A DNA stretch of 64,000 nucleotides from Clostridium sp. AM33-3. Its GTDB lineage: Bacteria; Bacillota; Clostridia; Lachnospirales; Lachnospiraceae. Shown in pieces: positions 42,925 to 51,633 of the stretch. The notes below the pieces were generated by a model, which worked only from the letters and a program-made list of their open reading frames with translations, was not told where the DNA came from and did not search any database. The stretch spans positions 116,195 to 180,194 of the forward strand of contig NZ_QUIV01000003.1 in NCBI RefSeq assembly GCF_003480315.1, written 5' to 3'. How positions within the stretch are numbered: the first letter of the stretch is position 1; each line of letters starts with the position of its first letter. The translations under genes and the position numbers were made by a program.

Positions 42925-44007
42925 TTATTCTGCGTAGCTCATTACCTCATCATAAGTAGTTACAGTCCACTTGGACTCAAACTGTGTTTTGTAGTAATCG
43001 GTCAGGGCATCGCGGAAAGCATCACGGTCTACATCCACCAGGGTCATGCCACCGTCAAGGCAATCTTTCTTGTACTGTTCACGATTCTCCTCTGCCAGCT
43101 GATCGGCATATGCCAGATCTTCCTCTGCACAGCTGTTTAAGATTTCTTTCTGATTGTCGCTCATGGAATCATAGAGGTCTTTGTTGATGTAAAGTCCTAC
43201 GAACTCATATACATGATCGGTCTCAGCAATGTTCTTCTGAACCTCATAAAGTTTTAAAGTATCCATCTGCTCGTAACCACCCTCGCAAGCCTCTGCAACC
43301 TTGGTCTGCAGTGCAGTGTACAGCTCACTCATTGCTACGGTAGTGGAACTTACGCCCAGTGCGCTCCAGGTATCTACATATACGGTCATGCCCGGGAGAC
43401 GAAGTTTCAGGCCATTTACATCAGCTGGCTCCTTAACCTCCTTGTTGGATGCCAGTTCACGGATATCTCTCTGATGCCAGCCAAGAGTTACAAAGCCATT
43501 TTCCTCGTAGCGCTCTTTTAATTTATCACCGATACCGCTGTTTAACAGGGCTTTCTGATGCTCAGGGTTCTTAAGAAGGAACGGCGCGTCCAGGAAGGTG
43601 TACTCTGGTGCGTACAGATCAAGGCCTTCCAGACCGGACATGGTCATATCCAGGTCACCACTCGCTACGGAAGAATAGTTGTCAGATGCGCTTCCCAGAG
43701 TTCCGTCTGTGAACAGGCTGATCTCAATGGAACCGCCGGACTTGTCAGCTACATCTTGTACGAACTTGTCCAGTGCGATACCAGCTGGGCCATCTGCTGC
43801 ATATGCGGTTGCCAGGTCGATCTGGAACTTTTTCTCGTCTGCAGCCGGAGCAGCCGCTTTTGCGTCATCCTTGCTCTCTTCTTTCTGATCAGCCTCTGCA
43901 GCCGCTGCTGCTGTGGTTGCCGGTGCCTCCTTGCTTCCGCCGCAGCCTGCCAATCCTGCTACTAAACCCATACAGCATACGCTTGCCATTACCTTTCTTA
44001 ACTTCAT
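42925..44007 (-). CDS. dctP: TRAP substrate-binding lipoprotein (DctP)
   Basis: The 360-residue lipoprotein (lipid Cys in LAGCGGS) has an Ala/Glu/Lys linker then the DctP domain: DLATAYAADGPAGIALDKF, SIEISLFTDGTLG, the conserved Arg region ELASNKEVKEPADVNGLKLRLPG, and SELYTALQTKVAEACEGGYEQM. The Arg in LKLRLPG normally holds the carboxylate of the ligand. It is the first gene of the operon, with a strong promoter just upstream. Confidence 0.95.
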   Translation of the reverse strand: MKLRKVMASVCCMGLVAGLAGCGGSKEAPATTAAAAAEADQKEESKDDAKAAAPAADEKKFQIDLATAYAADGPAGIALDKFVQDVADKSGGSIEISLFTDGTLGSASDNYSSVASGDLDMTMSGLEGLDLYAPEYTFLDAPFLLKNPEHQKALLNSGIGDKLKERYEENGFVTLGWHQRDIRELASNKEVKEPADVNGLKLRLPGMTVYVDTWSALGVSSTTVAMSELYTALQTKVAEACEGGYEQMDTLKLYEVQKNIAETDHVYEFVGLYINKDLYDSMSDNQKEILNSCAEEDLAYADQLAEENREQYKKDCLDGGMTLVDVDRDAFRDALTDYYKTQFESKWTVTTYDEVMSYAE

Positions 44008-44048
44008 AATTCCTCTCCTTTTAATTTGTAAAATATTGTTCGCGTTTT

Positions 44049-44064
44049 AAATTAGATCTAATTT
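44049..44064. promoter_or_regulatory. GntR-type operator 1 (AAATTAGATCTAATTT)
   Basis: A perfect 16-bp palindrome, +7 to +22 relative to the expected start of dctP transcription, a good spot for repression. The core TTAGATCTAA recurs with small changes at 44158 and 44350. Confidence 0.75.
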
Positions 44065-44077
44065 GCTATCTGGGTTT

Positions 44078-44106
44078 ATTATATACACTCTTGCATCCGT
44101 TGTCCA
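44078..44106 (-). promoter_or_regulatory. Promoter of the TRAP operon
   Basis: TGGACA (44101-44106) and TATAAT (44078-44083) with a 17-bp spacer on the minus strand, a near-consensus sigma-A promoter. Operator 1 is just downstream of the start site. Confidence 0.85.
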
Positions 44107-44157
44107 TGTTCATTTTCTTTAAAATACCACCCAATATTTTATGCATTTTTAACAATT

Positions 44158-44167
44158 TTAGGTCTAA
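44158..44167. promoter_or_regulatory. GntR-type operator 2 (TTAGGTCTAA)
   Basis: One mismatch from the operator 1 core. A half site TTAGACC, inverted against its GGTCTAA, lies at 44204-44210, so a second dimer could bind nearby. It is upstream of the -35 box. Confidence 0.5.
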
Positions 44168-44282
44168 TTTTTACATTTCGCAGACATTTTATGCGCTTTA
44201 TAATTAGACCCGATTATTTAAATTTTCGCAAATATTACTACTCCATCAAAATATTCATCTCTTTTTCCCAATAAAAATGCAG

Positions 44283-44342
44283 AAAGACAGGCAGAAACAC
44301 CGAGCTCGCATTTCTGCGCGCTCTGCATTTCTGCCCGTCTTT
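44283..44342 (-). terminator. Terminator after dnaB
   Basis: The minus strand has AAAGACGGGCAGAAA and TTTCTGCCTGTCTTT, a 15-bp stem with one mismatch, then CTGCATTTTTATT. A long stem-loop of this size suits the gdpP-rplI-dnaB operon end. Confidence 0.85.
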
Positions 44343-44349
44343 CGAAATT

Positions 44350-44359
44350 TTAGATCTAG
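44350..44359. promoter_or_regulatory. GntR-type motif 3 (TTAGATCTAG)
   Basis: The TAGATCTA core again, now next to the stop codon of dnaB, about 290 bp from operator 1. It could be a distal site for the TRAP regulator or a coincidence. Confidence 0.35.
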
Positions 44360-44361
44360 TT

Positions 44362-45696
44362 TTACTTTGCCAGGTTCACAAACTTGGTAAATTCCGGCTG
44401 CCACAGCAGGTTCACGGTTCCAATCGGACCGTTACGCTGTTTGGCTATGATTACCTCCGCGATATTCGGAGTATCAGTATCTTTGTTGTAGTAATCGTCG
44501 CGATACAGGAACATGACCACATCAGCATCCTGCTCAATTGCTCCGGACTCTCGCAGATCCGAAAGCATCGGCCGATGGTCGGTTCGCGTCTCGCAGGCAC
44601 GGCTTAACTGCGACAGAGCAATAACCGGCGCATTGATTTCTCGTGCCAGTGCTTTTAAGGATCGGGAAATCTCGGAAATTTCCTGCTGACGGCTTTCGCT
44701 GCTCTTGCCGCCGCTTCCTGTCATCAGCTGCAGGTAGTCAATGATGACCATGCTCAGGCCGTATTCCAGTTTCATCTTCCGACACTTGGAACGCAATTCA
44801 GTAATGGAAATACCCGGTGTGTCATCAATGATCATCTTGGAATTACCGATGACGCCGATGCCTTCCACGACCGCATCCCAGTCAGAATCTGTCAGGTTAC
44901 CGTTACGCAGCTTTTGTGCATCTACATTGGACTCCATGGCCAGCATACGGTTAACTAACTGCTCCTTGGACATCTCCAGGCTGAAGATCATGCATGGAAG
45001 TCCCTTTCGGACTGCCACATGATCTACCAGATTTAAGACAAACGCTGTCTTACCCATAGATGGACGCGCCGCAATCAATACCAGATCCGAAGGCTGCATG
45101 CCTGATGTCTTGTAATCCAAATCAATAAAGCCAGTCGGGATACCTGTTACCGTTCCCTGGCTCTTGGAAGCCGTCTCAATCTTTTCCAGAACATTCAATG
45201 CCACCTGGCGGATCGGCACAAAATCACCGGAATTTCGGTTCTGGAGAAGGTCGAAAATCGTCTTTTCGGTTCCTGCCAGAATCTGTTCCAGCGGCTCCTT
45301 ACCGGCGTAACAGGTGTTAGCAATCTCCTCATTGACCTTGATGAGCTTTCGCAGCACTGATTTCTCGTACACAATATTCGCATAGGAACGAACATTGGCT
45401 GAGGTCGGAACCGTGGTAATAATGTCCCGCACAAACTCCAGACTGCTGACCTCCGGCGGAACATCCTTCTCTTTCAGGCGGTTCTGCAAAGTGATCAGAT
45501 CTACCGGGGCACCCTCATTAAACAGCTCCACCATACACTCAAACATGACGCCATACTGCTGCTGGTAAAAATCTGCAGCTGTGATGATTTCCGATGCGGC
45601 AATGATGGCATCCTTGTCCATCAACATAGAGCCGATTACCGACTGCTCTGCTTCCACACTGTGTGGAAGCACACGCTTCATCAATGCCTCATCCAT
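44362..45696 (-). CDS. dnaB: Replicative DNA helicase DnaB
   Basis: The 444-residue protein has an N-terminal domain (about 1-150) that binds DnaG primase and a RecA-like helicase domain from about 180, with Walker A ARPSMGKTAFVLNLV, Walker B MVIIDYLQLM and ALSQLSRACETR. It is full length. It follows rplI by six bases in the conserved clostridial gdpP-rplI-dnaB operon. Confidence 0.97.
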   Translation of the reverse strand: MDEALMKRVLPHSVEAEQSVIGSMLMDKDAIIAASEIITAADFYQQQYGVMFECMVELFNEGAPVDLITLQNRLKEKDVPPEVSSLEFVRDIITTVPTSANVRSYANIVYEKSVLRKLIKVNEEIANTCYAGKEPLEQILAGTEKTIFDLLQNRNSGDFVPIRQVALNVLEKIETASKSQGTVTGIPTGFIDLDYKTSGMQPSDLVLIAARPSMGKTAFVLNLVDHVAVRKGLPCMIFSLEMSKEQLVNRMLAMESNVDAQKLRNGNLTDSDWDAVVEGIGVIGNSKMIIDDTPGISITELRSKCRKMKLEYGLSMVIIDYLQLMTGSGGKSSESRQQEISEISRSLKALAREINAPVIALSQLSRACETRTDHRPMLSDLRESGAIEQDADVVMFLYRDDYYNKDTDTPNIAEVIIAKQRNGPIGTVNLLWQPEFTKFVNLAK

Positions 45697-45702
45697 AAAA
45701 CC

Positions 45703-46149
45703 TTACGCCTCCGTTACTTTGACCGTTAATTTTGCAGTCACATCTTTGTGGAGTTTTACCGGAACCTCATGGTTTCCGAAAGTCTTGATCGGCTCCGGAA
45801 GAACCAATTTCTTTTTGTCGATGTCCAGTTTTAGCTGATCTGCTGCCGCTGCTGCAATCTCCTTGCTGGATACAGAACCAAATGCCTTGCCGCCCTCTCC
45901 GGCTTTCATCTTCAGGGTTACGGTAAGCTTCTCAATCTTCTCTGCCAGCTCTTTTGCTGCTGCCAGCTGCTCTGCTGCTACCTTTTCAGCGTTTGCCTTC
46001 TGGAGCTTTAAGTCGTTTAAGTTCTTGGAAGTTGCCTCAACACCCAGCTTTTTCGGCAGGATAAAGTTTCTTGCATATCCGTCATTGACTTTTACAATCT
46101 GGCCTTTCTTTCCTAAAGCCTTAACATCCTCTAATAATACAATTTCCAT
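45703..46149 (-). CDS. rplI: 50S ribosomal protein L9
   Basis: The 148-residue protein starts [33 protein letters not shown], the standard L9 N-terminal domain, joined by a long helix to the C-terminal domain ([14 protein letters not shown]). It binds 23S rRNA near helix 76 and guards against frameshifts. Its ATG overlaps the TAA of gdpP by one base. Confidence 0.98.
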   Translation of the reverse strand: MEIVLLEDVKALGKKGQIVKVNDGYARNFILPKKLGVEATSKNLNDLKLQKANAEKVAAEQLAAAKELAEKIEKLTVTLKMKAGEGGKAFGSVSSKEIAAAAADQLKLDIDKKKLVLPEPIKTFGNHEVPVKLHKDVTAKLTVKVTEA

Positions 46150-48191
46150 TATGATATATCTCCCTTCTGTAACATCTCATCAATAACCGCTTTCACACGG
46201 TCTTTGGCTTCCTCCATACTGATACCGGAAAGCTGTGCTCCGGCAATGGTACGATGTCCGCCGCCGCCTAGCTTCTCCATCATAACCTGTACATTGACTT
46301 CATCTATGGAGCGGGCACTTAAATAGATCAGGCCATGATACTCTGTCATGACCACGGAAGCCTTGATACCCTTAATCTCAAGCAGCTCGTTGGCCGCCTG
46401 GGCACAGACAATGGTCGGGCTCGGAAGTCCTTCCGACGGACATACCCCGATAGAAAATGCCTCCCTGTAGATCTCCGCAGAGGAGATAGCTGCTGCCCTT
46501 GCCTTATAATCCTGCATATCATCCCGGAACAGCTTGCGTACGCGGGTTACATCCGCTCCGTTCCGACGCAAAAATGCTGCAGCCTCAAAGGTACGCACAC
46601 CTGTCTGATTGGTGAAGTTGTTGGTATCGATCACGATACCGGCATACATGGCATCTGCCTCTGCTGCCTTGATCTTAATACCGTCTGCGATATACTGCAA
46701 CACCTCCGCTACCATCTCACAGGCGGAAGACGCATACGGCTCTACATAGGAAAGCACTGCATTGCTGATCACCTCGCTGCTCTGACGGTGATGATCCATC
46801 ACGACAATGGTCTTCACCAGCTTCAAAAGCTCTGGCGCATCGGTGATACTGGGCCGGTTTACATCCACAACTACCAGCATGGTACTGGCATCCACCAGCT
46901 CTGCCGCCTGGGCGCCGGTCAGAAACAGATCCTCCGGATAATCCGGATTGTCCAGGAAGCGATTCATCATCGGCTGGACTGATGTGGTGACTTCGTTAAT
47001 AATCACATGCGCCTTCTTATTCAGCGCAGTCGCGATACGGTAAATACCGATGGCTGAACCAAATGCATCACTGTCACTTAACTTGTGTCCCATGATCAGG
47101 ATGCGATCCTTGGTCTCCATAAGTTCCCGCATGGCATGAGCCTTGACACGGGCCTTAACACGGGTAGATTTCTCCTGCTGCTGGGACTTTCCGCCGTAAT
47201 ACTGAATGCGGCTCCCGTCCTTCACAACTGCCTGGTCTCCGCCCCGTCCAAGTGCCATATCAATGGCTACACGGGCAGAATCATAATTCTGCGCATAGCT
47301 GTCCCCATTCATGCCGATACCAATACTTAAGGTAACCGCCATCTCATTGCCAATGTTAACCGTCTTAACATCTTCCAGGATAGAAAATCGTTCCTCCTGC
47401 ATCTGCTCCATATATTTCTGTTTCACAGCGAAGAAATACTTGTCCTTCTCGATGCTTTTTAAGATACCATCTACCGCACCGATATATTTATTGATCTTAC
47501 GATCGATCAAAGCAGTCAGCAGAGAACGGCGCACCTCTTCCACGCTCTCAAGTGCCTCATCATAGTTATCCAGATAGATGATACCGGCTACCATCTTTTC
47601 ATCTGTGATCTGCTGACGACACCGCAGAATCTCGGTTTCATCAAACAAATACACAGCCAGAAGCTTCTGGCGGCTGATGACCGCCTGAATTTCCTCCTGT
47701 TCCGAGCTGCTCACATAGATTGGCTGAAGCTCCATACGGAACCGACGCTCTCCAAACACGGTATGCACCTTGACCGGATCCTCATCGGTTGCCAGATCAT
47801 CTTTTGTGACTTCCGGGAACATGGTAAGCAAACTCTTCCAGTTTCCTTTTTCCAGGGCGGTGATCGCCTGAAATTCATCGTTGGCCCAGACAATCCTGCC
47901 GTCTTCATCTGCCAGTGCGTAAGGCAGGGCCAGTCCTGTAAGCAGCTGCTTCTGAATCCATGCATATTCCGCAGAAAAGTCTACCAGACCGCCCAGGATT
48001 CTTTTTTTGCTGTAAAAAAAGATCCACATGGCAACGCCCAGATAACTGATCGTGAAAGGGATCATGACCAGACCGCCAATGCGGCTGACACACCCGGCCG
48101 CGATGTTGGCGCAGACCATAAACACGGAAAGAAGCAGGGGCCAGCTCAAATACCCTTTTAGCTGCCCATGGACTTTTATGTTCTCTTTCAT
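46149..48191 (-). CDS. gdpP: c-di-AMP phosphodiesterase GdpP
   Basis: The 680-residue protein has two N-terminal membrane helices (about 12-62), a PAS-like domain (about 85-190), a degenerate GGDEF domain (about 200-330) and a DHH/DHHA1 hydrolase (about 355-680). The GGDEF site has lost its signature. The DHH part has [35 protein letters not shown] and [10 protein letters not shown], so the phosphodiesterase should be active. It lowers c-di-AMP levels and so affects potassium and wall homeostasis. Confidence 0.96.
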   Translation of the reverse strand: MKENIKVHGQLKGYLSWPLLLSVFMVCANIAAGCVSRIGGLVMIPFTISYLGVAMWIFFYSKKRILGGLVDFSAEYAWIQKQLLTGLALPYALADEDGRIVWANDEFQAITALEKGNWKSLLTMFPEVTKDDLATDEDPVKVHTVFGERRFRMELQPIYVSSSEQEEIQAVISRQKLLAVYLFDETEILRCRQQITDEKMVAGIIYLDNYDEALESVEEVRRSLLTALIDRKINKYIGAVDGILKSIEKDKYFFAVKQKYMEQMQEERFSILEDVKTVNIGNEMAVTLSIGIGMNGDSYAQNYDSARVAIDMALGRGGDQAVVKDGSRIQYYGGKSQQQEKSTRVKARVKAHAMRELMETKDRILIMGHKLSDSDAFGSAIGIYRIATALNKKAHVIINEVTTSVQPMMNRFLDNPDYPEDLFLTGAQAAELVDASTMLVVVDVNRPSITDAPELLKLVKTIVVMDHHRQSSEVISNAVLSYVEPYASSACEMVAEVLQYIADGIKIKAAEADAMYAGIVIDTNNFTNQTGVRTFEAAAFLRRNGADVTRVRKLFRDDMQDYKARAAAISSAEIYREAFSIGVCPSEGLPSPTIVCAQAANELLEIKGIKASVVMTEYHGLIYLSARSIDEVNVQVMMEKLGGGGHRTIAGAQLSGISMEEAKDRVKAVIDEMLQKGDIS

Positions 48192-48423
48192 ACGTTTTCT
48201 CCTTATCAGATCCGAACGGATCTGCCGCTGTCGGCCAGCTTTTAGCTGCCGCCTATCTTTGAATTATACCATAGCTGCCCTATTTCGTCTACTGTTCGCA
48301 TGTTCTGCAAACAGCAGACAGATTTTACCGATGCTCTGACTTCCCCTTTATCTAAATCCGTTTCTGTGATAAAATAAGAGTCCAGATTCACGATTTACCA
48401 TGTATACAAAGGAGATCTGCCTT

Positions 48424-49572
48424 ATGATAAAAAAAGAAATTGCTGAGATCAAACGCCAGTTTACCCCGGCCAACTGCTCCATCTCCCGCATCTGCGGCTG
48501 CTATGTGGACGGCGAAAAGAATAAAAAAGCAGATTTTAAAGAGGCCTTTTTATCCCTCCCGGAAGAGGATATGTTCAAGTATTTTGAACTGCTCCGAAAA
48601 AATTTGTCCGGTACACTGGGGAAAAACCTCATTAACCTGGAATTTCCGCTGGCAGCTGAGGAGGAGGGTGGTCCTCATGAGTTTCTATTAAAGCTGCGCA
48701 ACAGCCGCCTGCAGAATGACACACTTTTAGACGCGTTCTATGACCGTATCATTGAGAATTACGATTATGTGGGCAACTATCTGATCCTGCTGATCCACGA
48801 TGCCTATGATATCCCGGGAAAGACTTCCGACGGCATTGAGATGGAGGATGCCTCTGATGAGGTTTACAGCTACATTCTCTGCTCTATCTGCCCGGTAGAT
48901 CTGTCCAAGCCAGGCCTGAGCTACAATGAACTGGAGGGCAGCTTCCAGAACCGCATCCGTGACTGGGTAGTCCAGATGCCGCAGCTCGGTTTCCTTTTCC
49001 CGGCCTTCAATGACCGCTCCACCGACCTGCACAGCACTCTGTACTATTCCAAGGACAGCGATGACCTGCACGATGCCTTTATTGAGCAGATGCTCGGCTG
49101 CCCGCTTCCGCTTCCGGCTGGTTATCAGAAGGAATCCTTCCAGACCATCATCGAAGAAACCCTCGGTGACGCCTGCGACTACGAAACAGTAAAAACCATC
49201 CATGAAAATTTAAGCGAACTGATCGAGGAACATAAGGATGAACCGGAACCACTCGTCCTGGACAAATATCAGGTCCGCAATCTTCTGGAAAACAGTGGGA
49301 TTAAAGAAGAACAGCTTGCTGCTTTTGATCAGAGCTTCGATGAAACTGCAGGCGAAAAAGCTTCCATCTACGCAAGCAACATTGCAAACACCCGCGCCTT
49401 CGAGGTCAAGACCCCGGATGTCATCATCAAGGTTAATCCGGACCGCACTGACTTAATCGAAACCAGAGAAATCGATGGCCGCCAGTGTCTGGTCATTGCC
49501 ATTGACGGCGGTGTAGAAGTGAACGGAATTGCCGTGACGTCCGGTACGGCCGCCAAAACAAAGGAAGAATAA
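48424..49572 (+). CDS. DUF4317 family protein
   Basis: The 382-residue protein starts MIKKEIAEIKRQFTPANCSISRICGCYVDGEKNK, the DUF4317 hallmark, and is soluble, acidic and without known catalytic motifs. The function is unknown and the family is found in Lachnospiraceae and relatives. A GGAG site lies nine bases before ATG 48424, which decides against an earlier in-frame ATG at 48400. It is divergent from gdpP and ends in a strong terminator. Confidence 0.85.
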   Translation: MIKKEIAEIKRQFTPANCSISRICGCYVDGEKNKKADFKEAFLSLPEEDMFKYFELLRKNLSGTLGKNLINLEFPLAAEEEGGPHEFLLKLRNSRLQNDTLLDAFYDRIIENYDYVGNYLILLIHDAYDIPGKTSDGIEMEDASDEVYSYILCSICPVDLSKPGLSYNELEGSFQNRIRDWVVQMPQLGFLFPAFNDRSTDLHSTLYYSKDSDDLHDAFIEQMLGCPLPLPAGYQKESFQTIIEETLGDACDYETVKTIHENLSELIEEHKDEPEPLVLDKYQVRNLLENSGIKEEQLAAFDQSFDETAGEKASIYASNIANTRAFEVKTPDVIIKVNPDRTDLIETREIDGRQCLVIAIDGGVEVNGIAVTSGTAAKTKEE

Positions 49573-49594
49573 AACATTCCGTTCAAGCCATAAC

Positions 49595-49646
49595 ACAGAA
49601 TACGCCAAAAGCACTGGCATATGGCCGCGCTTTTGGCGTATTCTGT
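49595..49646. terminator. Two-way terminator between DUF4317 and Cys-rich genes
   Basis: ACAGAATACGCCAAAAGC and its perfect complement form an 18-bp stem, followed on the plus strand by a T-rich tract. It serves the convergent DUF4317 and small membrane genes, and it touches the stop codon of the latter at 49646. Confidence 0.92.
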
Positions 49647-49891
49647 TACAAATTCTTTTTTTCTGAGCTGCAATGGCTGTAACATTTACTGCAATCGCCG
49701 CTGCATGTCATATGTGAAGCTGCCGCATTCTGGCTTTCTGCTGAGTTTGTGTCATGAGATCCGCCGGCTCCTGCGTTCTGTGCATCTTCCCGATCTTTCT
49801 TTTTTGAATAAAGAATCAGACCAGCCAGGCAGATCACCCCAACAGCTACTGCCACACATGCTTTTACAAATATTCCCATCAATACTTCCAT
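49646..49891 (-). CDS. Small Cys-rich membrane protein (FeoB-associated type)
   Basis: The 81-residue protein has one N-terminal membrane helix (about 5-27) and a C-terminal cluster CSGDCSKCYSHCS. This layout resembles the FeoB-associated Cys-rich membrane proteins, but the tail is longer and no feo genes are next to it. GGAAG lies nine bases before ATG 49891. Metal binding by the Cys cluster is inferred. Confidence 0.65.
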   Translation of the reverse strand: MEVLMGIFVKACVAVAVGVICLAGLILYSKKKDREDAQNAGAGGSHDTNSAESQNAAASHMTCSGDCSKCYSHCSSEKKNL

Positions 49892-49996
49892 ACATATGCA
49901 CTTCCTTTTTTGTCTGTTTTATCAGTCGTTTTCATTGTAACACCGGCACATGATAGATTCAACGGTTCCATCCAAATTCCAGAAGGAATGTAAGAC

Positions 49997-50033
49997 AAAA
50001 AAAGACCTTACACAGTTCCCTGCATAAAGTCTC
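49997..50033 (-). terminator. Terminator of the rpsF-ssb-rpsR operon
   Basis: The minus strand has AGACTTTATGCAG and a partner TGTGTAAGGTCT with one wobble pair, followed by TTTTTTT. It lies 30 bases after the rpsR stop. Confidence 0.85.
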
Positions 50034-50062
50034 TTCTGAATTCTTATTCCGTATCTTGTGGA

Positions 50063-50329
50063 TTACTCCATGGTGTACGGCATCAGAGCAATGTGACGTG
50101 CTCTCTTGATAGCAACGGTCAGAGCTCTCTGGTGCTTAGCACAGTTACCGGTAATTCTTCTCGGAAGAATTTTACCTCTCTCAGATACATATCTTTTCAG
50201 CTTGTTGGTATCCTTGTAATCGATTACGCCGTTCTTATCGCCGCAGAATACACAAACTTTTTTTCTTCTACGCATGCCGCCTCTTCTTACCTTAGCGCCA
50301 TCTGCTTTATCAGTCTTATTGAATGCCAT
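50063..50329 (-). CDS. rpsR: 30S ribosomal protein S18
   Basis: The 88-residue protein starts [33 protein letters not shown]. It has a lysine/arginine-rich N-terminus and the S18 core ([33 protein letters not shown]). The CVFC pair suggests the zinc-binding form. GAAGGAGG is seven bases before ATG 50329, which rules out the longer frame. It is the last gene of the conserved operon. Confidence 0.98.
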   Translation of the reverse strand: MAFNKTDKADGAKVRRGGMRRRKKVCVFCGDKNGVIDYKDTNKLKRYVSERGKILPRRITGNCAKHQRALTVAIKRARHIALMPYTME

Positions 50330-50380
50330 TGGTACTGCCTCCTTCTTCAAATGATTCGTGCCGTCTCAGCTAAATGCGAT

Positions 50381-50845
50381 TTAGTTAAACGGCAGTCCTT
50401 CGTCTTCCACACCATCCGGGATGTTCATGAAGCCATCGCCAATTGCGCTGGTCGGAGCCGGTCTGGAGGTCGGCTGATAGCCATAACCGCCATTATCACC
50501 ATTTCCGCCTGCAGAGTTTTTGCTATCCGCAAACTCCTGATCATCTACGATGATGTCTGTGGTATAAACACGCTGACCTTCTTTGTTGGTGTAACTGCCA
50601 GTCTGGATACGTCCGGATACCAGTACACGCATCCCCTGACGGAAATATTTCTCTGCAAACTCACCTGCTCTGTCAAATGCCACGATGTTAATAAAATCGG
50701 CAGTCTGCTCGTTTCCGTCCTGGTTACGGCGTCCTCTGCGGTCCACCGCAAGAGTGTATCTTGCAACAGCCATGGAACGCTCTCCCTGGGTGTAGCGAAC
50801 TTCCGGGTCTCTGGTCAATCTTCCCATAAGGATTACTCTATTCAT
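50381..50845 (-). CDS. ssb: Single-stranded DNA-binding protein
   Basis: The 154-residue protein starts MNRVILMGRLTRDPEVRYTQGERSMAVARYTLAVDR, an OB-fold (about 1-110), with a Gly/Asn-rich linker and an acidic tail ending EDEGLPFN, the tip that binds partner proteins. It covers single-stranded DNA during replication and repair. Its place between rpsF and rpsR is the classic Firmicutes order. Confidence 0.97.
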   Translation of the reverse strand: MNRVILMGRLTRDPEVRYTQGERSMAVARYTLAVDRRGRRNQDGNEQTADFINIVAFDRAGEFAEKYFRQGMRVLVSGRIQTGSYTNKEGQRVYTTDIIVDDQEFADSKNSAGGNGDNGGYGYQPTSRPAPTSAIGDGFMNIPDGVEDEGLPFN

Positions 50846-50886
50846 ACCATCACTCTTCCTTTTTTAAGCTGGTCGTTATCTATTAC

Positions 50887-51180
50887 TTACTGCTCGTCCT
50901 GCTTTACGCAAAGATATCTGACAACCGGCTCCATGATGCGGATGTGTGCTTCCACTTCGTTAGAGCAGTCAGAGTTCTCAGACTCGAACTTGATGAAGTA
51001 GTAGAAAGCCTCTTTTGCTTTCTGAATCTCGTAAGCAAGTCTCTTCTTGCCCCAATCATCAACGCCTGTTACAGTGCCACCGAAGCGGGTGATATAACCC
51101 TGTACCTTCTCCAGTGCTGCAGCTCTCTCTTCATCTTCGAGTTTTGCGCTCAGAACAACTGCTAATTCGTATTTGTTCAT
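50887..51180 (-). CDS. rpsF: 30S ribosomal protein S6
   Basis: The 97-residue protein starts MNKYELAVVLSAKLEDEERAAALEKVQGYI and contains KRLAYEIQKAKEAFYYFIKFE, the S6 fold. It pairs with S18 in the small subunit. It is the first gene of the operon, after a promoter and a leader that may bind S6:S18. Confidence 0.98.
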   Translation of the reverse strand: MNKYELAVVLSAKLEDEERAAALEKVQGYITRFGGTVTGVDDWGKKRLAYEIQKAKEAFYYFIKFESENSDCSNEVEAHIRIMEPVVRYLCVKQDEQ

Positions 51181-51190
51181 TGCTTTACCT

Positions 51191-51232
51191 CCTTGTGGTC
51201 TCTGGCCCTTGACTTCAGTTTCAAGAGCAAGG
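51191..51232 (-). promoter_or_regulatory. Possible S6:S18 leader RNA of the rpsF operon
   Basis: The leader can fold into CCTTG...CAAGG closing a CTTGA-loop-TCAAG hairpin with an unpaired GGGCCAGAGACCA region, next to AGGAGG. This resembles the known S6:S18-binding leaders that repress the rpsF operon. The assignment is by position and fold only. Confidence 0.45.
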
Positions 51233-51255
51233 ATTTTAATGTGTCACGGATAAAT

Positions 51256-51284
51256 ATTTTAGCAGACTTACCATATAAAAGCAA
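51256..51284 (-). promoter_or_regulatory. Promoter of the rpsF operon
   Basis: TTGCTT (51279-51284) and TAAAAT (51256-51261) with a 17-bp spacer, with TGC before the -10 box, on the minus strand. Confidence 0.8.
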
Positions 51285-51297
51285 GCACTTTTTTGCA

Positions 51298-51340
51298 GAT
51301 TCCGTAAGTTTTTTTGTGGTTTCCGCAAGTTTTTTCGCGA
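51298..51340. repeat. Two imperfect 21-bp tandem repeats
   Basis: TTCCGTAAGTTTTTTT and TTCCGCAAGTTTTTTC recur 21 bp apart between DUF951 and the rpsF promoter. The role is unknown; it may be the weak end of the DUF951 transcript. Confidence 0.4.
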
Positions 51341-51370
51341 TTTTCCGGGTACGCCTGCACGCTTTGTCTG

Positions 51371-51580
51371 TTAACGAGTTTCTCTCTCCACCGCTTTGAT
51401 GAGCCCACGGGCATTCTTCTCTACCATTTTCCGCTCAGTCATGACCTGATGGCCACATCCCATGCATTTTAAGCGAAAATCTGCGCCCACCCGCAGAATC
51501 TCCCATTCATGGCTTCCACAGGGATGCGGTTTTTTCAGCTTTACCACATCACCCACTTCAAATTTCCATTTCTGATCCAT
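51371..51580 (-). CDS. DUF951 family protein
   Basis: The 69-residue protein starts MDQKWKFEVGDVVKLKKPHPCGSHEWEILRVG and has CMGC, so three Cys and one His can bind zinc. DUF951 proteins are small RNA-binding-like proteins of Firmicutes with no proven role. A GGGAG site eight bases ahead selects ATG 51580 over 51616. Confidence 0.9.
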   Translation of the reverse strand: MDQKWKFEVGDVVKLKKPHPCGSHEWEILRVGADFRLKCMGCGHQVMTERKMVEKNARGLIKAVERETR

Positions 51581-51633
51581 ATATCGCTCCCATTTTTCTT
51601 TCGCTGTTTCCTGCAATTCTTTCCATAAATTTC

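Noticed and set aside
50093..51001. 302-codon plus-strand frame
   Set aside because: It is antisense to rpsR, ssb and rpsF, which are certain.
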